Positions 9,542 through 19,700 of a DNA stretch of 64,000 nt are shown here, piece by piece. Source of the DNA: Candidatus Latescibacterota bacterium. GTDB lineage: Bacteria; JAAXHH01. Under the pieces are notes generated by a model, which saw only the letters and a program-made list of their open reading frames with translations, searched no databases and was not told the DNA's origin. Location of the stretch: contig JAAXHH010000141.1 of assembly GCA_012270975.1 (NCBI GenBank), forward strand, positions 874,763-938,762, in the 5' to 3' direction. A program made the position numbers and the translations under genes. Position 1 is the first letter of the stretch. Every line of letters starts with the position of its first letter.

Positions 9542-9580
9542 GCCGTCACGGCGTGCCCCGGCCGGCATTGAACTTTAGGT

Positions 9581-9609
9581 TTGCTCCAAGCCTTCCGGAA
9601 TCGTATAAT
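9581..9609 (+). promoter_or_regulatory. Sigma70-like promoter of the EamA gene
   Basis: TTGCTC (9581-9586), a 17-nt spacer and a perfect TATAAT (9604-9609). Because transcription should begin near 9616, it rules out a TTG start at 9581 for the next gene. Confidence 0.65.
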
Positions 9610-9661
9610 CTCGCCCTGCCGTTTCCTCTTGCCGACCACGTCCCGCAAAAGGCTGGCCAGG

Positions 9662-10546
9662 GTGTCCCACATCGATGAAAACCAGCCGTTGACGACGAGG
9701 TCCGTCCTCCTCGTGCTGATGCTGTGTACGCTATGGGGCGGCCTGGTCGTATCGGTCAAGGTGGGACTGGAAGGCATACCGCCGATCCTCCTGGCGGTTC
9801 TGCGTTTCGGGGTCGCCCTCGTGTGCGTCTACGCCTGGACGCGCCTGGCCGGAGTCTCCCTGTCCGTAGCCCGGGGTGACCGCCTGATCATCGCCGTGCC
9901 CGCCCTCGTTATGGCTGCGCAGATCCTCTTCCTGAATATCGGCGCGGAGCGAACTTCCGGAAGCCACGCCGTGCTGTTCATGCAGACCTACCCCTTTGTC
10001 GTCGCCGCCATCTCCCACTACATCATACCGGGCGACCGCCTCACCATGATGAAAAACCTCGGGCTGGTCCTGGCCGGCGCCGGCATGGCGCTGACCATAT
10101 ACGACGAAGCCGGAGGACCATCGACCCCGCTGGGAGACGTGCTGGTCCTCTGCAGCTCCATTAGCCTGGCCATCCAGATCATGATCAACAAGGTACTGGT
10201 CAGACGCATCTCCCCCGTCTCGGTCATATTCTGGCAGCAGGTGGTCGTGCTGCCCATTTTTACCGTCCTGTGGGTGTCGACCGAATGGCACCTGCCCGTC
10301 ATGATCGACCCGGCCATCGTGGCGGCGGTCCTGTACCAGGGCGCCATCGTGGCCGGATTCTGCTTTCTCGTCTGGATCAGGCTGCTGCAGCGGCACAGCG
10401 CCACCCAGATCAGCGCATTTTTCTTCACGACCCCGCTCTTCGGCGTCCTGCTGAGCTGGCTGATCCTGGGCGACCAGGTAACGACCTATCTCACCGGCGG
10501 CCTGCTGCTGCTGGCGGCCGGACTCTGGGTGGTAAACCGGTATTGA
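9662..10546 (+). CDS. EamA/DMT-family metabolite exporter
   Basis: A ten-helix drug/metabolite transporter (294 aa) with two EamA repeats. The first begins at LLVLMLCTLWGGLVVSVKVG, the second around DVLVLCSSISLAIQIMINK. The TM9-10 end (PLFGVLLSWLILGDQ) is characteristic. The substrate is unknown; the family exports amino acids, nucleosides or drugs. The start is a GTG at 9662, placed there because a TATAAT box at 9604-9609 lies inside the longer open frame. The gene stands alone between the arsenic operon and an amidohydrolase. Confidence 0.85.
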   Translation: MSHIDENQPLTTRSVLLVLMLCTLWGGLVVSVKVGLEGIPPILLAVLRFGVALVCVYAWTRLAGVSLSVARGDRLIIAVPALVMAAQILFLNIGAERTSGSHAVLFMQTYPFVVAAISHYIIPGDRLTMMKNLGLVLAGAGMALTIYDEAGGPSTPLGDVLVLCSSISLAIQIMINKVLVRRISPVSVIFWQQVVVLPIFTVLWVSTEWHLPVMIDPAIVAAVLYQGAIVAGFCFLVWIRLLQRHSATQISAFFFTTPLFGVLLSWLILGDQVTTYLTGGLLLLAAGLWVVNRY

Positions 10547-10612
10547 ACAATTGAGCCCCGCGTATGCGCGACTTGAAAACCACGACCCGGTCCTAAGGAA
10601 GGAGAACGAACG

Positions 10613-11452
10613 ATGATCATCGATTGCCATTCACACGCCTGGGACTACTGGCCTTACGAACCGGCCGTTCCCGATCCGGAGAACCGGGGCAGGGCGGAAA
10701 TGCTGCTCCACGAAATGGACGTGGTGGGAGTGGACAAGGCGGTGCTGGTCTGCGCCCGGATCGAACACAACCCCAACAACAACGACTACGGTGCCGAGTG
10801 CGTCCGCCAACACCCCGACCGGTTCATCCAGTTCGCCGACGTGGACTGTTCCTGGTCCGACACCTACCACGTACCGGGCGGCGCCGACCGGCTGGCCGAA
10901 TCGGTAGAGAAGTACCGGTTGAAAGGATTTACCCATTATCTGAAGGGCGACACGGACTGGTTCGAGTCGCGGGAAGGCCTCGCGTTTTTCGAGAAGGCGG
11001 CCGAACTCAACCAGATCGCTTCCCTGGCCCTGGGTCCGGCCTGGATGCCCGCGCTGCGCAAGCTCGCGCGTCGATTTCCGGACACGCCCTTCCTCTGCCA
11101 TCACATGGCCGGCGTGAAGGTGGGCGAGCCGCTGCCCCGGCCCATGCTCAAGGAGGTCCTGGAATCGGCCGACGTGCCCAACATCCACATCAAGCTCTCC
11201 GGTTTCCAATACGTCTCCGAGACCGCCTGGGAATACCCTTATTCGGACTGCATGTGGATCGTCCGCAAGCTCTACGAGTACTACGGGGCCGACCGCCTCT
11301 GCTGGGCGTCCAACTATCCGCCCGTCGCCCGGGCGAGTACGTACCAGCACTCGCTTGAGGCCGTGCGAACCCACTGTACCTTCATCGCGAAGGCGGACAT
11401 GGACCTCGTCCTGGGCGGCAACATGGAGCGGTTGCTTGCTGGCGCAGGATGA
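10613..11452 (+). CDS. Amidohydrolase-family (PF04909-type) metal-dependent hydrolase
   Basis: A 279-aa TIM-barrel hydrolase. The N-terminal metal motif H-x-H is in MIIDCHSHAWDYW; a later His-rich strand (FLCHHMAGVK) and the strand-8 region WASNYPP complete the expected site. PF04909 members are lactonases, decarboxylases and related enzymes acting on small carboxylates or ring-cleavage products. A very strong ribosome binding site (AAGGAAGGAG) precedes the ATG. A second member of the family is at 49703-50707. Confidence 0.85.
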   Translation: MIIDCHSHAWDYWPYEPAVPDPENRGRAEMLLHEMDVVGVDKAVLVCARIEHNPNNNDYGAECVRQHPDRFIQFADVDCSWSDTYHVPGGADRLAESVEKYRLKGFTHYLKGDTDWFESREGLAFFEKAAELNQIASLALGPAWMPALRKLARRFPDTPFLCHHMAGVKVGEPLPRPMLKEVLESADVPNIHIKLSGFQYVSETAWEYPYSDCMWIVRKLYEYYGADRLCWASNYPPVARASTYQHSLEAVRTHCTFIAKADMDLVLGGNMERLLAGAG

Positions 11453-11594
11453 GAACCGTGTTGTTTCAGCCGCTAAATCTACAGTGCTGAATCTATAGAT
11501 TGATCCGAGCAGTGCGATGCTGCTTGTTTCTTCCGTAACGGCGCCAAGCCGAACTTTACGTAACTTATTTCCAACATCGGAAGTCTTACTAACA

Positions 11595-11638
11595 GTTTAA
11601 CGGGAACTTCCTTTGAGTTTAACGGGAACTTCCTTTGA
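11595..11638. repeat. Two perfect tandem copies of a 22-nt unit upstream of the RND operon
   Basis: Copies at 11595-11616 and 11617-11638 are identical. Each contains GGAACTTCC, an odd-centred palindrome. The position, 83-126 nt before the adaptor start, fits a duplicated operator. Confidence 0.7.
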
Positions 11639-11664
11639 ATTGAAGTCATTTAATGATGTATACA
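11635..11664 (+). promoter_or_regulatory. Candidate promoter of the RND efflux operon
   Basis: TTGAAT (11635-11640), an 18-nt spacer and TATACA (11659-11664). The -35 overlaps the end of the second 22-nt repeat, so a protein bound to the repeats could block or help RNA polymerase. Matches to consensus are moderate. Confidence 0.35.
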
Positions 11665-11720
11665 TTACGTAACGCGTGTATGATTCGAGAGGTCGATTCA
11701 GGCTGTTACAGGGAGCGAGA

Positions 11721-12824
11721 ATGCGGCACATACGATCCTTCTTCCGCGGAACAAAGTTTCACCGGCTTTTCCTCATTGCTGCCTTCGCGATGTTCGTCGC
11801 TGCCGGTTGCGGCGACGCCAGTTCCGGTACCGGCGACAATTCGAACGAAGGCAAGGACGGCGAAGCCGAAGCGGATTCCACCGCCCCGCCTCCCGTCCCC
11901 GTAAGCGTGATTCCCGCTTCCCTGGGCACCATTTCCGACGTCATCCTGACGACCGCCACGGTGGAGGCCGACCGCGACGCCCGCATATTCCCCAGGACCA
12001 CCGCGATGATCGAAGATATCCTGGTCCAGGAGGGGGACCGCGTGGAGCAGGGACAGACGCTGGCCGTCCTGGAACACGCCGAGGAAGAAGTCGCCCTGTC
12101 CCGTGCGGAAGCGATCAGGCAAGCCCGGAAGCAGGAGCTCGACCGGTCGGTCGCCATGCTGAACGGCGAGCTCATCAGCGAAGTGGACCACGAAGCCAAA
12201 GAGCGGGAATACATCATGGCCAGGGCGGACTGGGAATCCGCCAAGGTATCGTACGACAAGACCACTATCACGGCCCCTTTCAGCGGCACGATCACCGAAC
12301 GGCACCTCAATGTCGGCAACATGGCCAGACCGGGCGACCCCCTCTTCACACTGGTGGACCTGAACACCCTGCTGATCTACACGTACCTGCCGGAAATGGA
12401 ATGGGCCCACGTGGCCGCGGGCCAGGACGTCGTGCTGGAAACCGATACCCTTCCCGATGGAGCGTTCGGCGGAAAGATCCAACGCGTGAGTTCCATCATC
12501 AACCCGCAGAACGGCACCTTCAAGGTAACCATCAGGATCAACGACCCCGGCTGGCGTTTGAAACCCGGTATGTTCGTCCGCGTCAAAATCCTCGCCGACC
12601 AGCACACGGACGTGCTGCTGATCCCCAAGATCGCCCTGCTGGACGATAACCAGGTCTTTACGGTAAGGGACGACAGCCTGGCGGTCCGCGTCGAACTCAC
12701 CCTGGGCCTGCAGGACGCCGATTTCGTCGAGATCGAAGAAGGCCTGAATCCAGGCGACCAGATCGTCATCGCCGGGCACCGAAGCATGAAGGACAGCACG
12801 CGGGTCAAAATCGTAACGCCCTGA
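11721..12824 (+). CDS. RND efflux periplasmic adaptor (membrane fusion) lipoprotein
   Basis: A 367-aa membrane fusion protein linking RND permeases to an outer-membrane channel. A lipoprotein signal ends in VAAGC, so the mature protein is anchored by a lipid. An acidic, low-complexity linker follows (SNEGKDGEAEADSTAPPP), then the lipoyl half (QEGDRVEQGQTLAVLE), a short alpha-hairpin, the second lipoyl half (APFSGTITERHLNVGN), and the beta-barrel and membrane-proximal domains (NPQNGTFKV, RLKPGMFVRVK without the first Arg residue in some relatives). The ATG at 11721 has GGGAGCGAG upstream. It is the only adaptor for the two permeases that follow. Confidence 0.9.
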   Translation: MRHIRSFFRGTKFHRLFLIAAFAMFVAAGCGDASSGTGDNSNEGKDGEAEADSTAPPPVPVSVIPASLGTISDVILTTATVEADRDARIFPRTTAMIEDILVQEGDRVEQGQTLAVLEHAEEEVALSRAEAIRQARKQELDRSVAMLNGELISEVDHEAKEREYIMARADWESAKVSYDKTTITAPFSGTITERHLNVGNMARPGDPLFTLVDLNTLLIYTYLPEMEWAHVAAGQDVVLETDTLPDGAFGGKIQRVSSIINPQNGTFKVTIRINDPGWRLKPGMFVRVKILADQHTDVLLIPKIALLDDNQVFTVRDDSLAVRVELTLGLQDADFVEIEEGLNPGDQIVIAGHRSMKDSTRVKIVTP

Positions 12825-12860
12825 TTACGGTAGCGTCCTGATTTACGGGAAACGCCCTCC

Positions 12861-15800
12861 ATGACCATCGTCGACTTCGCCATCCGCAGGCCGGTCACCG
12901 TCACCATGCTGGTGCTGGCGGCGTTGATTTTCGGCTACGTCTCCTTCGGCCGCCTCGCGGTAAATCTGCTACCCGACATTTCCTATCCTTCGCTGACTGT
13001 ACGGACCGAGTACGAAGGCGCCGCGCCCGAGGAGATCGAGAACCTCATTTCCCGGCGGATCGAAGAAGCCGTAGGCGTCATCACCGGACTGGTCGAAGTC
13101 AGTTCCATTTCGCGCGCCGGCATCTCCGACGTGGTACTGGAGTTCGACTGGGATACGGACATGAACCTCGCGGTCATGGACGTCCGCGAGCGGGTGGACC
13201 GGGTTTTCCTGCCGGAGGACGCCGAACGGCCCCTGCTGCTCCGATACAACCCCGAGCTGGACCCGATCATGCGTCTCGGCCTGTCCGGCGAAGACCTTAT
13301 CATGCTCCGCAACCTGGCGGACTGGGAAATCCGCAGGGAACTGGAGACGATTCCCGGGGTGGCCTCGGTGCGCATGAAGGGGGGGCTGGTCGAGGAAATC
13401 CAGGTGGAGATCGACGAAGCGCAGTTGACGCGGCTGGGACTCACCTTCGAGCAGATTAACCGCCGTCTCGCCGCAGAGAACATCAACCAGGCCGGTGGGC
13501 AGCTTCGGGAAGGCGACGAGGAGTTGATCGTCCGCGCGGTCAACGAATTCCAGACGGTGGAAGAAATCGGCGAGATCATCATCTCCCGCAGGGGCGAGGT
13601 GCCCGTAAGGCTGAACGACCTCGCTACGGTTCGGCGCCACTACAAGGAAAGGAAGACCGTTACCCGGATCAACGGGCAGGAGAGCGTGGAAATCGCCCTG
13701 TTCAAGGAAGCCGACGCGAATACGGTAACGGTCGCCCGCGCCATCAAGGAGCGTCTTGGCGACATCGGGACCAGCAGGGAAGAAGCGGAGGATGCCGAGG
13801 AAGCGGATCCACGGGTTGGCGGCGGGCAGGAAGACGCGGCCACGAACGAAACGGAATCGACCGGACCGTCTGGACCGTCCGGACCGTCCATCGCCGATGG
13901 AAGACGCACCGTGGTTTCGACCCTGCCGGACGGCGTCTCGCTGTACATCGTGTCCGACCAGTCCCGCTTCATCGAAAACGCCATCGACGAAGTGATCAAC
14001 ACCGCCCAGTGGGGCGGCATACTGGCGATCCTGGTCCTCTTCCTGTTCCTGCGCAATCTCAAGAGCACCCTGATCGTGGGCGTGGCCATACCGGTTTCGG
14101 TGCTGATCACCTTCATCCTGATGTTCTTCAGCGACATCACGCTCAACATCATGTCGCTAGGGGGTTTGGCCCTCGGCATCGGCATGCTGGTCGACAACGC
14201 CATCGTCGTGCTCGAGAGCATATTCCGGTGCCGGGAGGAGGGGGACTCCATGGTCGAAGCCGCCCGGCGCGGAGCTTCGGAAGTCGGCATGGCCGTGACC
14301 GCGTCCACCCTCACGACCATCGCCGTGTTCTTTCCCATCGTGTTCATCGAGGGAGTCGCCGGCCAGATCTTCACCGACCAGGCGTTGACCGTCACCTTCG
14401 CCCTGCTGGCCTCGCTCGCGGTGGCGCTCACGTTCATCCCCATGATGGCCTCGCGGGAAGGCGGGACGGGCGGCGCGGCGGGAAGCGGTCTCTGGTTACA
14501 GGCAGCGTACCGGGAGTACCGGCGGTCCGCGCCGGAGGAACGGGGCCGGGCCTGGCGCTGGTTTCCGCGGAAGGCGAGGAAGGATACCGGCGCCTGGTTC
14601 GGCGGTACTTTCCCCGGATTCGCCTGGTTCGGGGAGACCGCCCGCGGATTCAGGACGCGCAAGGACGGCGGACCGTCCTGGGCGAGCTGGATCTTCTTCT
14701 ATCCGGTGTACCTGGTCGGCTGTTTCTTGGTGCTGGCGTGGCGCTGGCTGAAAGGTTGCGTGGTCCAGGGCCGTGGCGGCATCCGGCCTGTAGCCGGGAC
14801 CCGGTGGCTGCGGGCGGTCCGGTTGGCCGGGGCGGTTCCGCGGTGGATCGCCGTGTTCGCCTTTCGTTTCATCCTGCCCTTCTTTCGGCTGGTCCGGTTC
14901 CTCGTCGGCAGCTTGTTCAAAATTCTCTTTACGATCGTTCCCAACGCGTTGGTGCTGGTACTGGCCCCGTTCTGGCTGCTGGCCCGCGCCGTATTCTGGC
15001 TGCTGGGCAAGATCGTCCGCCCGGTACTGAATCTGTTCAACCGCGTGCTCGAGAAATGCCAGGTGCTCTACGTATCCGTGCTCTCCCGGGCGTTGGAACA
15101 CCGGTTCGTCACGATGCTCTTCGTTGCGGCGATCGTGGCGACTTCGGCGGTGCTGATCCCGCGCCTGGGGACCGAACTGATCCCCGAACTGGAGCAGGGC
15201 GAGTTCGCGGTCGACCTCATCCTGCCGACGGGCACGCCGCTGGCCGCCACCGACACGACCGCGACCCGGATAGAAGGACTGATCCGGGACGACCCGGACA
15301 TCGAACAGGTCTACGTCGTGGTGGGCGCGGTGGAATCCGGCGGCACGCTCGTCGAGGAAGAACGGGAGAACATCGCCCGGGTGACCGTGATGCTGCAGCC
15401 GGAGGCAATGAGGCTGCTGGGTAGCGACGACGTGATGGACCGGCTCCGATCCCGCCTGGCGGACATCCCCGAGGCCCGGCTGGAGTTCGTCCGCCCCGCC
15501 CTGTTCAGTTTCAAGACGCCGCTGGAAGTGGAAATCCGGGGGTACAACCTGCGGGATCTCCGTTCCGTCAGCGGCCAGGTCGTCGACGCCCTCGAAGGCG
15601 CGGAAGGCCTCCGGGACGCCCGGTCCCTGATGGAGGTCGGCCATCCGGAAGTCGTGGTCGTCTTCGACCGTGACCGCATGGCGGCGCTTGGCGTAGACAT
15701 CGGCCAGGCGGCCGACGCGATCAGGAACAAGGTCCGCGGAAGCGTGGCCACCCGGTTTTCCGCGGGAGACCGGAAGATCGATATCCTCGTGCGAGCCAGA

Positions 15801-16682
15801 GAGGAAGACCGGAAGGAAATCGCCCAGTTGAAGGCGCTCGCCGTAAACACCGGCGGTCGCGGGAACACGAACACCGAAAACCTGCCGGCCGGGAATCCGT
15901 CCGGGGAGGATCCCGGATCGACGAACGGCGGGGCTTCGCAGCCCGAGGATGAACGCGGCGCCGTGCTGCTCAGCGCCGTGGCGCAGGTCCGCCTGGACGA
16001 GGGACCGAGCGAGATCCGGCGCATAGACCAGCAGCGCGTGGCGCTCGTGACGGCCAATCTGACGGGAATCGACCTGGGGAGCGTGGCGCGGGACATCCAG
16101 AACAGGCTGGCCGGGCTGCCGTTGCCCGATGATTTCAGCATCGACCTGGGCGGCCAGTACCGGGAAATGAACACGGCGTCGCGCAGCATGCTGCTGGCCA
16201 TTGCCATGGCCGTTTTCCTGGTGTATCTGGTCATGGCCTCCCAGTTCGAATCGCTGCTGCATCCGTTCATCGTCATGTTCTCCTTTCTTCTGGCACTTTC
16301 CGGCGTGCTGCTGGCGCTGTACCTGCTCGACATCACGATCAGTGTCGTGGTCCTGATCGGCATCATCATGCTCGCGGGCATCGTGGTGAACAACGCGATT
16401 GTGCTGGTGGACTACATCAACCGGCTGCGCAAACGAGGCGAAGACCGGATCAACGCCGTGATTACGGCCGGCAGGGTACGGCTTCGTCCCATATTGATGA
16501 CGACCGCCACGACCGTCCTGGGACTGCTGCCCCTGGCGCTGGGCGTCGGCGAAGGCGCCGAAATACGTACACCGCTCGCCGTCACCGTGATCGCGGGGCT
16601 GATTTCGTCCACCGTGCTTACCCTGATCGTGATTCCTGTCGTCTATACGCTGCTGGATCGAAAACAGGACGCAAGCACGTGA
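12861..16682 (+). CDS. RND-family efflux permease with large central insertion
   Basis: A proton-driven RND transporter of the AcrB/HAE group, 1273 aa against the usual 1020-1060. The standard parts are present: TM1 (TVTMLVLAALIFGYVSFG), TM4 with GIGMLVDNAIVVLE near residue 440, and the second-half TM10-11 region (GIVVNNAIVLVDYINRLR). Three additions explain the length. Two are low-complexity, acidic or Gly/Pro/Ser stretches at about residues 302-348 and 995-1033, at pseudo-symmetric places in the two porter domains. The third is about 200 residues (531-733) between TM6 and TM7 with several strongly hydrophobic, Arg-flanked helices. It starts 36 nt after the adaptor. Confidence 0.9.
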   Translation: MTIVDFAIRRPVTVTMLVLAALIFGYVSFGRLAVNLLPDISYPSLTVRTEYEGAAPEEIENLISRRIEEAVGVITGLVEVSSISRAGISDVVLEFDWDTDMNLAVMDVRERVDRVFLPEDAERPLLLRYNPELDPIMRLGLSGEDLIMLRNLADWEIRRELETIPGVASVRMKGGLVEEIQVEIDEAQLTRLGLTFEQINRRLAAENINQAGGQLREGDEELIVRAVNEFQTVEEIGEIIISRRGEVPVRLNDLATVRRHYKERKTVTRINGQESVEIALFKEADANTVTVARAIKERLGDIGTSREEAEDAEEADPRVGGGQEDAATNETESTGPSGPSGPSIADGRRTVVSTLPDGVSLYIVSDQSRFIENAIDEVINTAQWGGILAILVLFLFLRNLKSTLIVGVAIPVSVLITFILMFFSDITLNIMSLGGLALGIGMLVDNAIVVLESIFRCREEGDSMVEAARRGASEVGMAVTASTLTTIAVFFPIVFIEGVAGQIFTDQALTVTFALLASLAVALTFIPMMASREGGTGGAAGSGLWLQAAYREYRRSAPEERGRAWRWFPRKARKDTGAWFGGTFPGFAWFGETARGFRTRKDGGPSWASWIFFYPVYLVGCFLVLAWRWLKGCVVQGRGGIRPVAGTRWLRAVRLAGAVPRWIAVFAFRFILPFFRLVRFLVGSLFKILFTIVPNALVLVLAPFWLLARAVFWLLGKIVRPVLNLFNRVLEKCQVLYVSVLSRALEHRFVTMLFVAAIVATSAVLIPRLGTELIPELEQGEFAVDLILPTGTPLAATDTTATRIEGLIRDDPDIEQVYVVVGAVESGGTLVEEERENIARVTVMLQPEAMRLLGSDDVMDRLRSRLADIPEARLEFVRPALFSFKTPLEVEIRGYNLRDLRSVSGQVVDALEGAEGLRDARSLMEVGHPEVVVVFDRDRMAALGVDIGQAADAIRNKVRGSVATRFSAGDRKIDILVRAREEDRKEIAQLKALAVNTGGRGNTNTENLPAGNPSGEDPGSTNGGASQPEDERGAVLLSAVAQVRLDEGPSEIRRIDQQRVALVTANLTGIDLGSVARDIQNRLAGLPLPDDFSIDLGGQYREMNTASRSMLLAIAMAVFLVYLVMASQFESLLHPFIVMFSFLLALSGVLLALYLLDITISVVVLIGIIMLAGIVVNNAIVLVDYINRLRKRGEDRINAVITAGRVRLRPILMTTATTVLGLLPLALGVGEGAEIRTPLAVTVIAGLISSTVLTLIVIPVVYTLLDRKQDAST

Positions 16683-16725
16683 AGAACGGCTATCCGAATA
16701 CCGTAGATACGATACACCGGGGTGA

Positions 16726-19700
16726 ATGATGTTTCGATTCCTGACGCCCGCTAACTGGACCGCCTTCGCCTTCCGCAGGCCGGTGACCGTCTTCATGGTG
16801 CTGGTCAGCGCGATCCTGTTCGGCGCGGTCTCCTTCAGATTGCTTCCCCTGGAGTTCATCCCGGCGATTGAAGGGACGTGGATGAACGTGTGGGTCCCCT
16901 ATCCCAATTCCACCCCCGAGGACAACGTTCAGATGATCGCCCGGCCGCTCGAGGGAGAGCTGAAGACCCTCCGGGGACTGCTTCGCGTGGAATCCAACGC
17001 GAGGACCAACGGGGTGAGCCTCAACCTGCGCTTCGATCACGACACCAACATGAAGCTGGCCTATGTGGAGGTCCGCGACCGGGTGGAGCGGGTACGGCCC
17101 CGGCTGCCCGATGGAATAGACCGCGTCTGGGTAAGGAAATTCTCCACTACCGATATCCCGATCATGTGGCTCGCCATGTCATGGCACGGCGACCAGGACG
17201 CGCTGTTCCAGGTGGTCGACGAACAGCTTCGGCCACGCCTCGAACGCCTGGACGGCATCGCGGGGATCGACACCTGGGGATCGCAGGCCCGGCAGGTCAT
17301 CATCGATATGGATGAAGACCTGCTGAAGGCCTACAGGGTGAATCCCGAACAGTTTCTGGGCGCCATGGAACAGGCCAACATGGACTCCCCGGGAGGATAC
17401 GTGGAAGACGGCGGCTTCCGCTACCTGGTCCGGCTGACGGGTGCGTTCCAGTCCGTCGAAGACATCCGGGGGTTCCCGATCAATGACCGGGGCCTTCGCC
17501 TCGGCGACGTCGCCGACGTGGCCTACCGCAAGCCCACGAGCCGGCAGCGTTATCGCCTCGACGGCCAGGACGCCGTGGGCATGGTCATCCGCAAGGAGTC
17601 CAACGCCAACACCGTGGATGTAACGGCTGCCGTCCGGGAGACGCTGGACGAGCTGACCCGGGACCCGCGATGGCCCGGCCTGACCTATCATGTCTTCTTC
17701 CAGCAGTCCACTTGGATATTGAGCTCGCTCAGTGCACTTGGAAACGCGGGGATGTGGGGGGGACTGTTCGCCATAGGCGTGCTGTTCTTCTTCTTGAGAA
17801 GGTACCGGACGACCTTCATCATCGCCGCGTCCATCCCCGCGTCCATCCTGGTCACGTTCACGGCCATGTATTTTATCAATACGAGCTATCAGATCCTGTC
17901 GCTCAACCTCATCTCCCTGATGGGCCTGATGCTCGGCATCGGCATGCTGGTGGATAACGCCGTGGTGGTGCTGGAGAACATCCTCCGGCTCCGGCGCCAG
18001 GGCGTGGAACCGGTAAAGGCGGCTATTCAGGGTGCCCGCGAGGTCGCCGTCGCCGTCAGTGCGGCGACGCTCACCACGGCGATCGTATTCCTGCCCCTGC
18101 TTTTCATTGACGGTGGAGGCGCGCAGACTCAGATGAGAGAACTGGGCCTGGTCATCACCATCTCCCTGGTGTCCTCCCTGGTCATGTCGCTGAGCTTCAT
18201 TCCGCTGCTTGCCTCCCGTTTGCTGAAGGACGGAGCCCTGCCGACCGTCGGCCTGCTGGATGCGCTGGAAGACCGGTACAGCAGGCTGATCGGCTGGGTG
18301 CTGAACCACCGGCTCGACGTGGCGCTCATCCTGGGCGGTTTCGTCATCCTGACTATACTTGTACCCATGCAGCAGGTCAAACTCGACAACACGCCCACGG
18401 ACCAGCGGCAGGTATGGATGTACGTCGAACCCGGTCCGTTCCTCAATCTGGACGAGACGGACCGCTTCGTGACCGAACGGGAGAACGAATGGCTGGCCGC
18501 GGCCGATTCACTGAACATCAAGGCCATCCGCACGGACTTCCGGGCCGGCCGGGTGTGGTTCAACGTCTATCTCAAAAACGAACGGGACGATTCGGTCTGG
18601 GAGGGACTGGTACACAAGGCGAAATACCCGTGGGTATGGGCCTCGCTCGCGGTCTGCGCCTTCCTGCTCGTCGCTGTGAGGAAAAAACCCTACGCCTTCC
18701 AGGCCATGGCCGTGGCCACGGCGCTGTACGTGGCCATCCTGCTGATACTCGGTGCCCAGGGTGGAACGGAGACCTACCGTTCATCGGAAGAAGTCGCCAA
18801 GGTTCTTCGCGAGACGATTCCCGAGGCCCCGGGTCGCGTCGTGAGATGGCGGTGGGGCGAGGAAGGCGAAGAGGACCCGAGGGTGAGCATCGCCCTGAGC
18901 GGCGAAGATCCCAGGCTGCTGGAGCAGATCGCCGAGGACGTGAACGCACGGTTGAGCCAACTGCCGGAAATCACGACGATCACCACCGACCTGGACAACG
19001 ACGACACCCAGGACGAGTTGAGGGTCACCGTGGACCGGGACCTGGCGGGCAAGTTCGGACTCACGCCCCAGCGGATCGCCGCCATGACCCTGTCGGGCAT
19101 CCGGGGGCAGGAGATGAAGCGGCTGAAAACCGCGGACCGGGAAATCCGGGTCTGGCTGCAGACGGACGAAGAGGACCGGGAGACCGTCCACCAACTGCGC
19201 GACCAGGCGGTCTATCTGGACGACGGAACCCAACTGCCGCTGGCCACCATGGCCAGTTTCTCGCAGAGCCCCGCCTTCCGTACGATTTTTCGCCGGGACA
19301 GCCAGACCATACTCATGGTCCGTGCGAATACCACCACCGAAGGCATCGAGAACCTGGGCACCCGAATCAGCGCGAGCCTGGCGGACCTGTCCCTGCCCCG
19401 GGGTTACTCCTGGCGGCTTGGAGAGCGGTGGGAGCAGTTGGAGGAAGACTCGCAGACCATGGCGCTGGCTGCCATGCTGGCCCTGGTCGCGGTACTCCTG
19501 CTACTGGGATCCCTGTTCGAATCCTACATCGATCCACTAATCATCGTCCTGGTGTCCATTCCCTTCGCCTACTTCGGATGCTACTGGATGCTGTTCGCTA
19601 CCGGCACCCACATGTCTGTGCTCGCGCTCATCGGGGTGGTCATCCTCATCGGGGTGGTAGTAAACAACGCCATCGTGTTCATCGACCACATCAAGCACTT

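Noticed and set aside
11490..11501. Palindrome AATCTATAGATT as a terminator after the amidohydrolase gene
   Set aside because: No loop, weak A/T stem and no T run; at most a binding site.
14496..16859. 787-codon minus-strand frame opposite RND permease 1
   Set aside because: Composition-driven shadow with no membrane or domain pattern.
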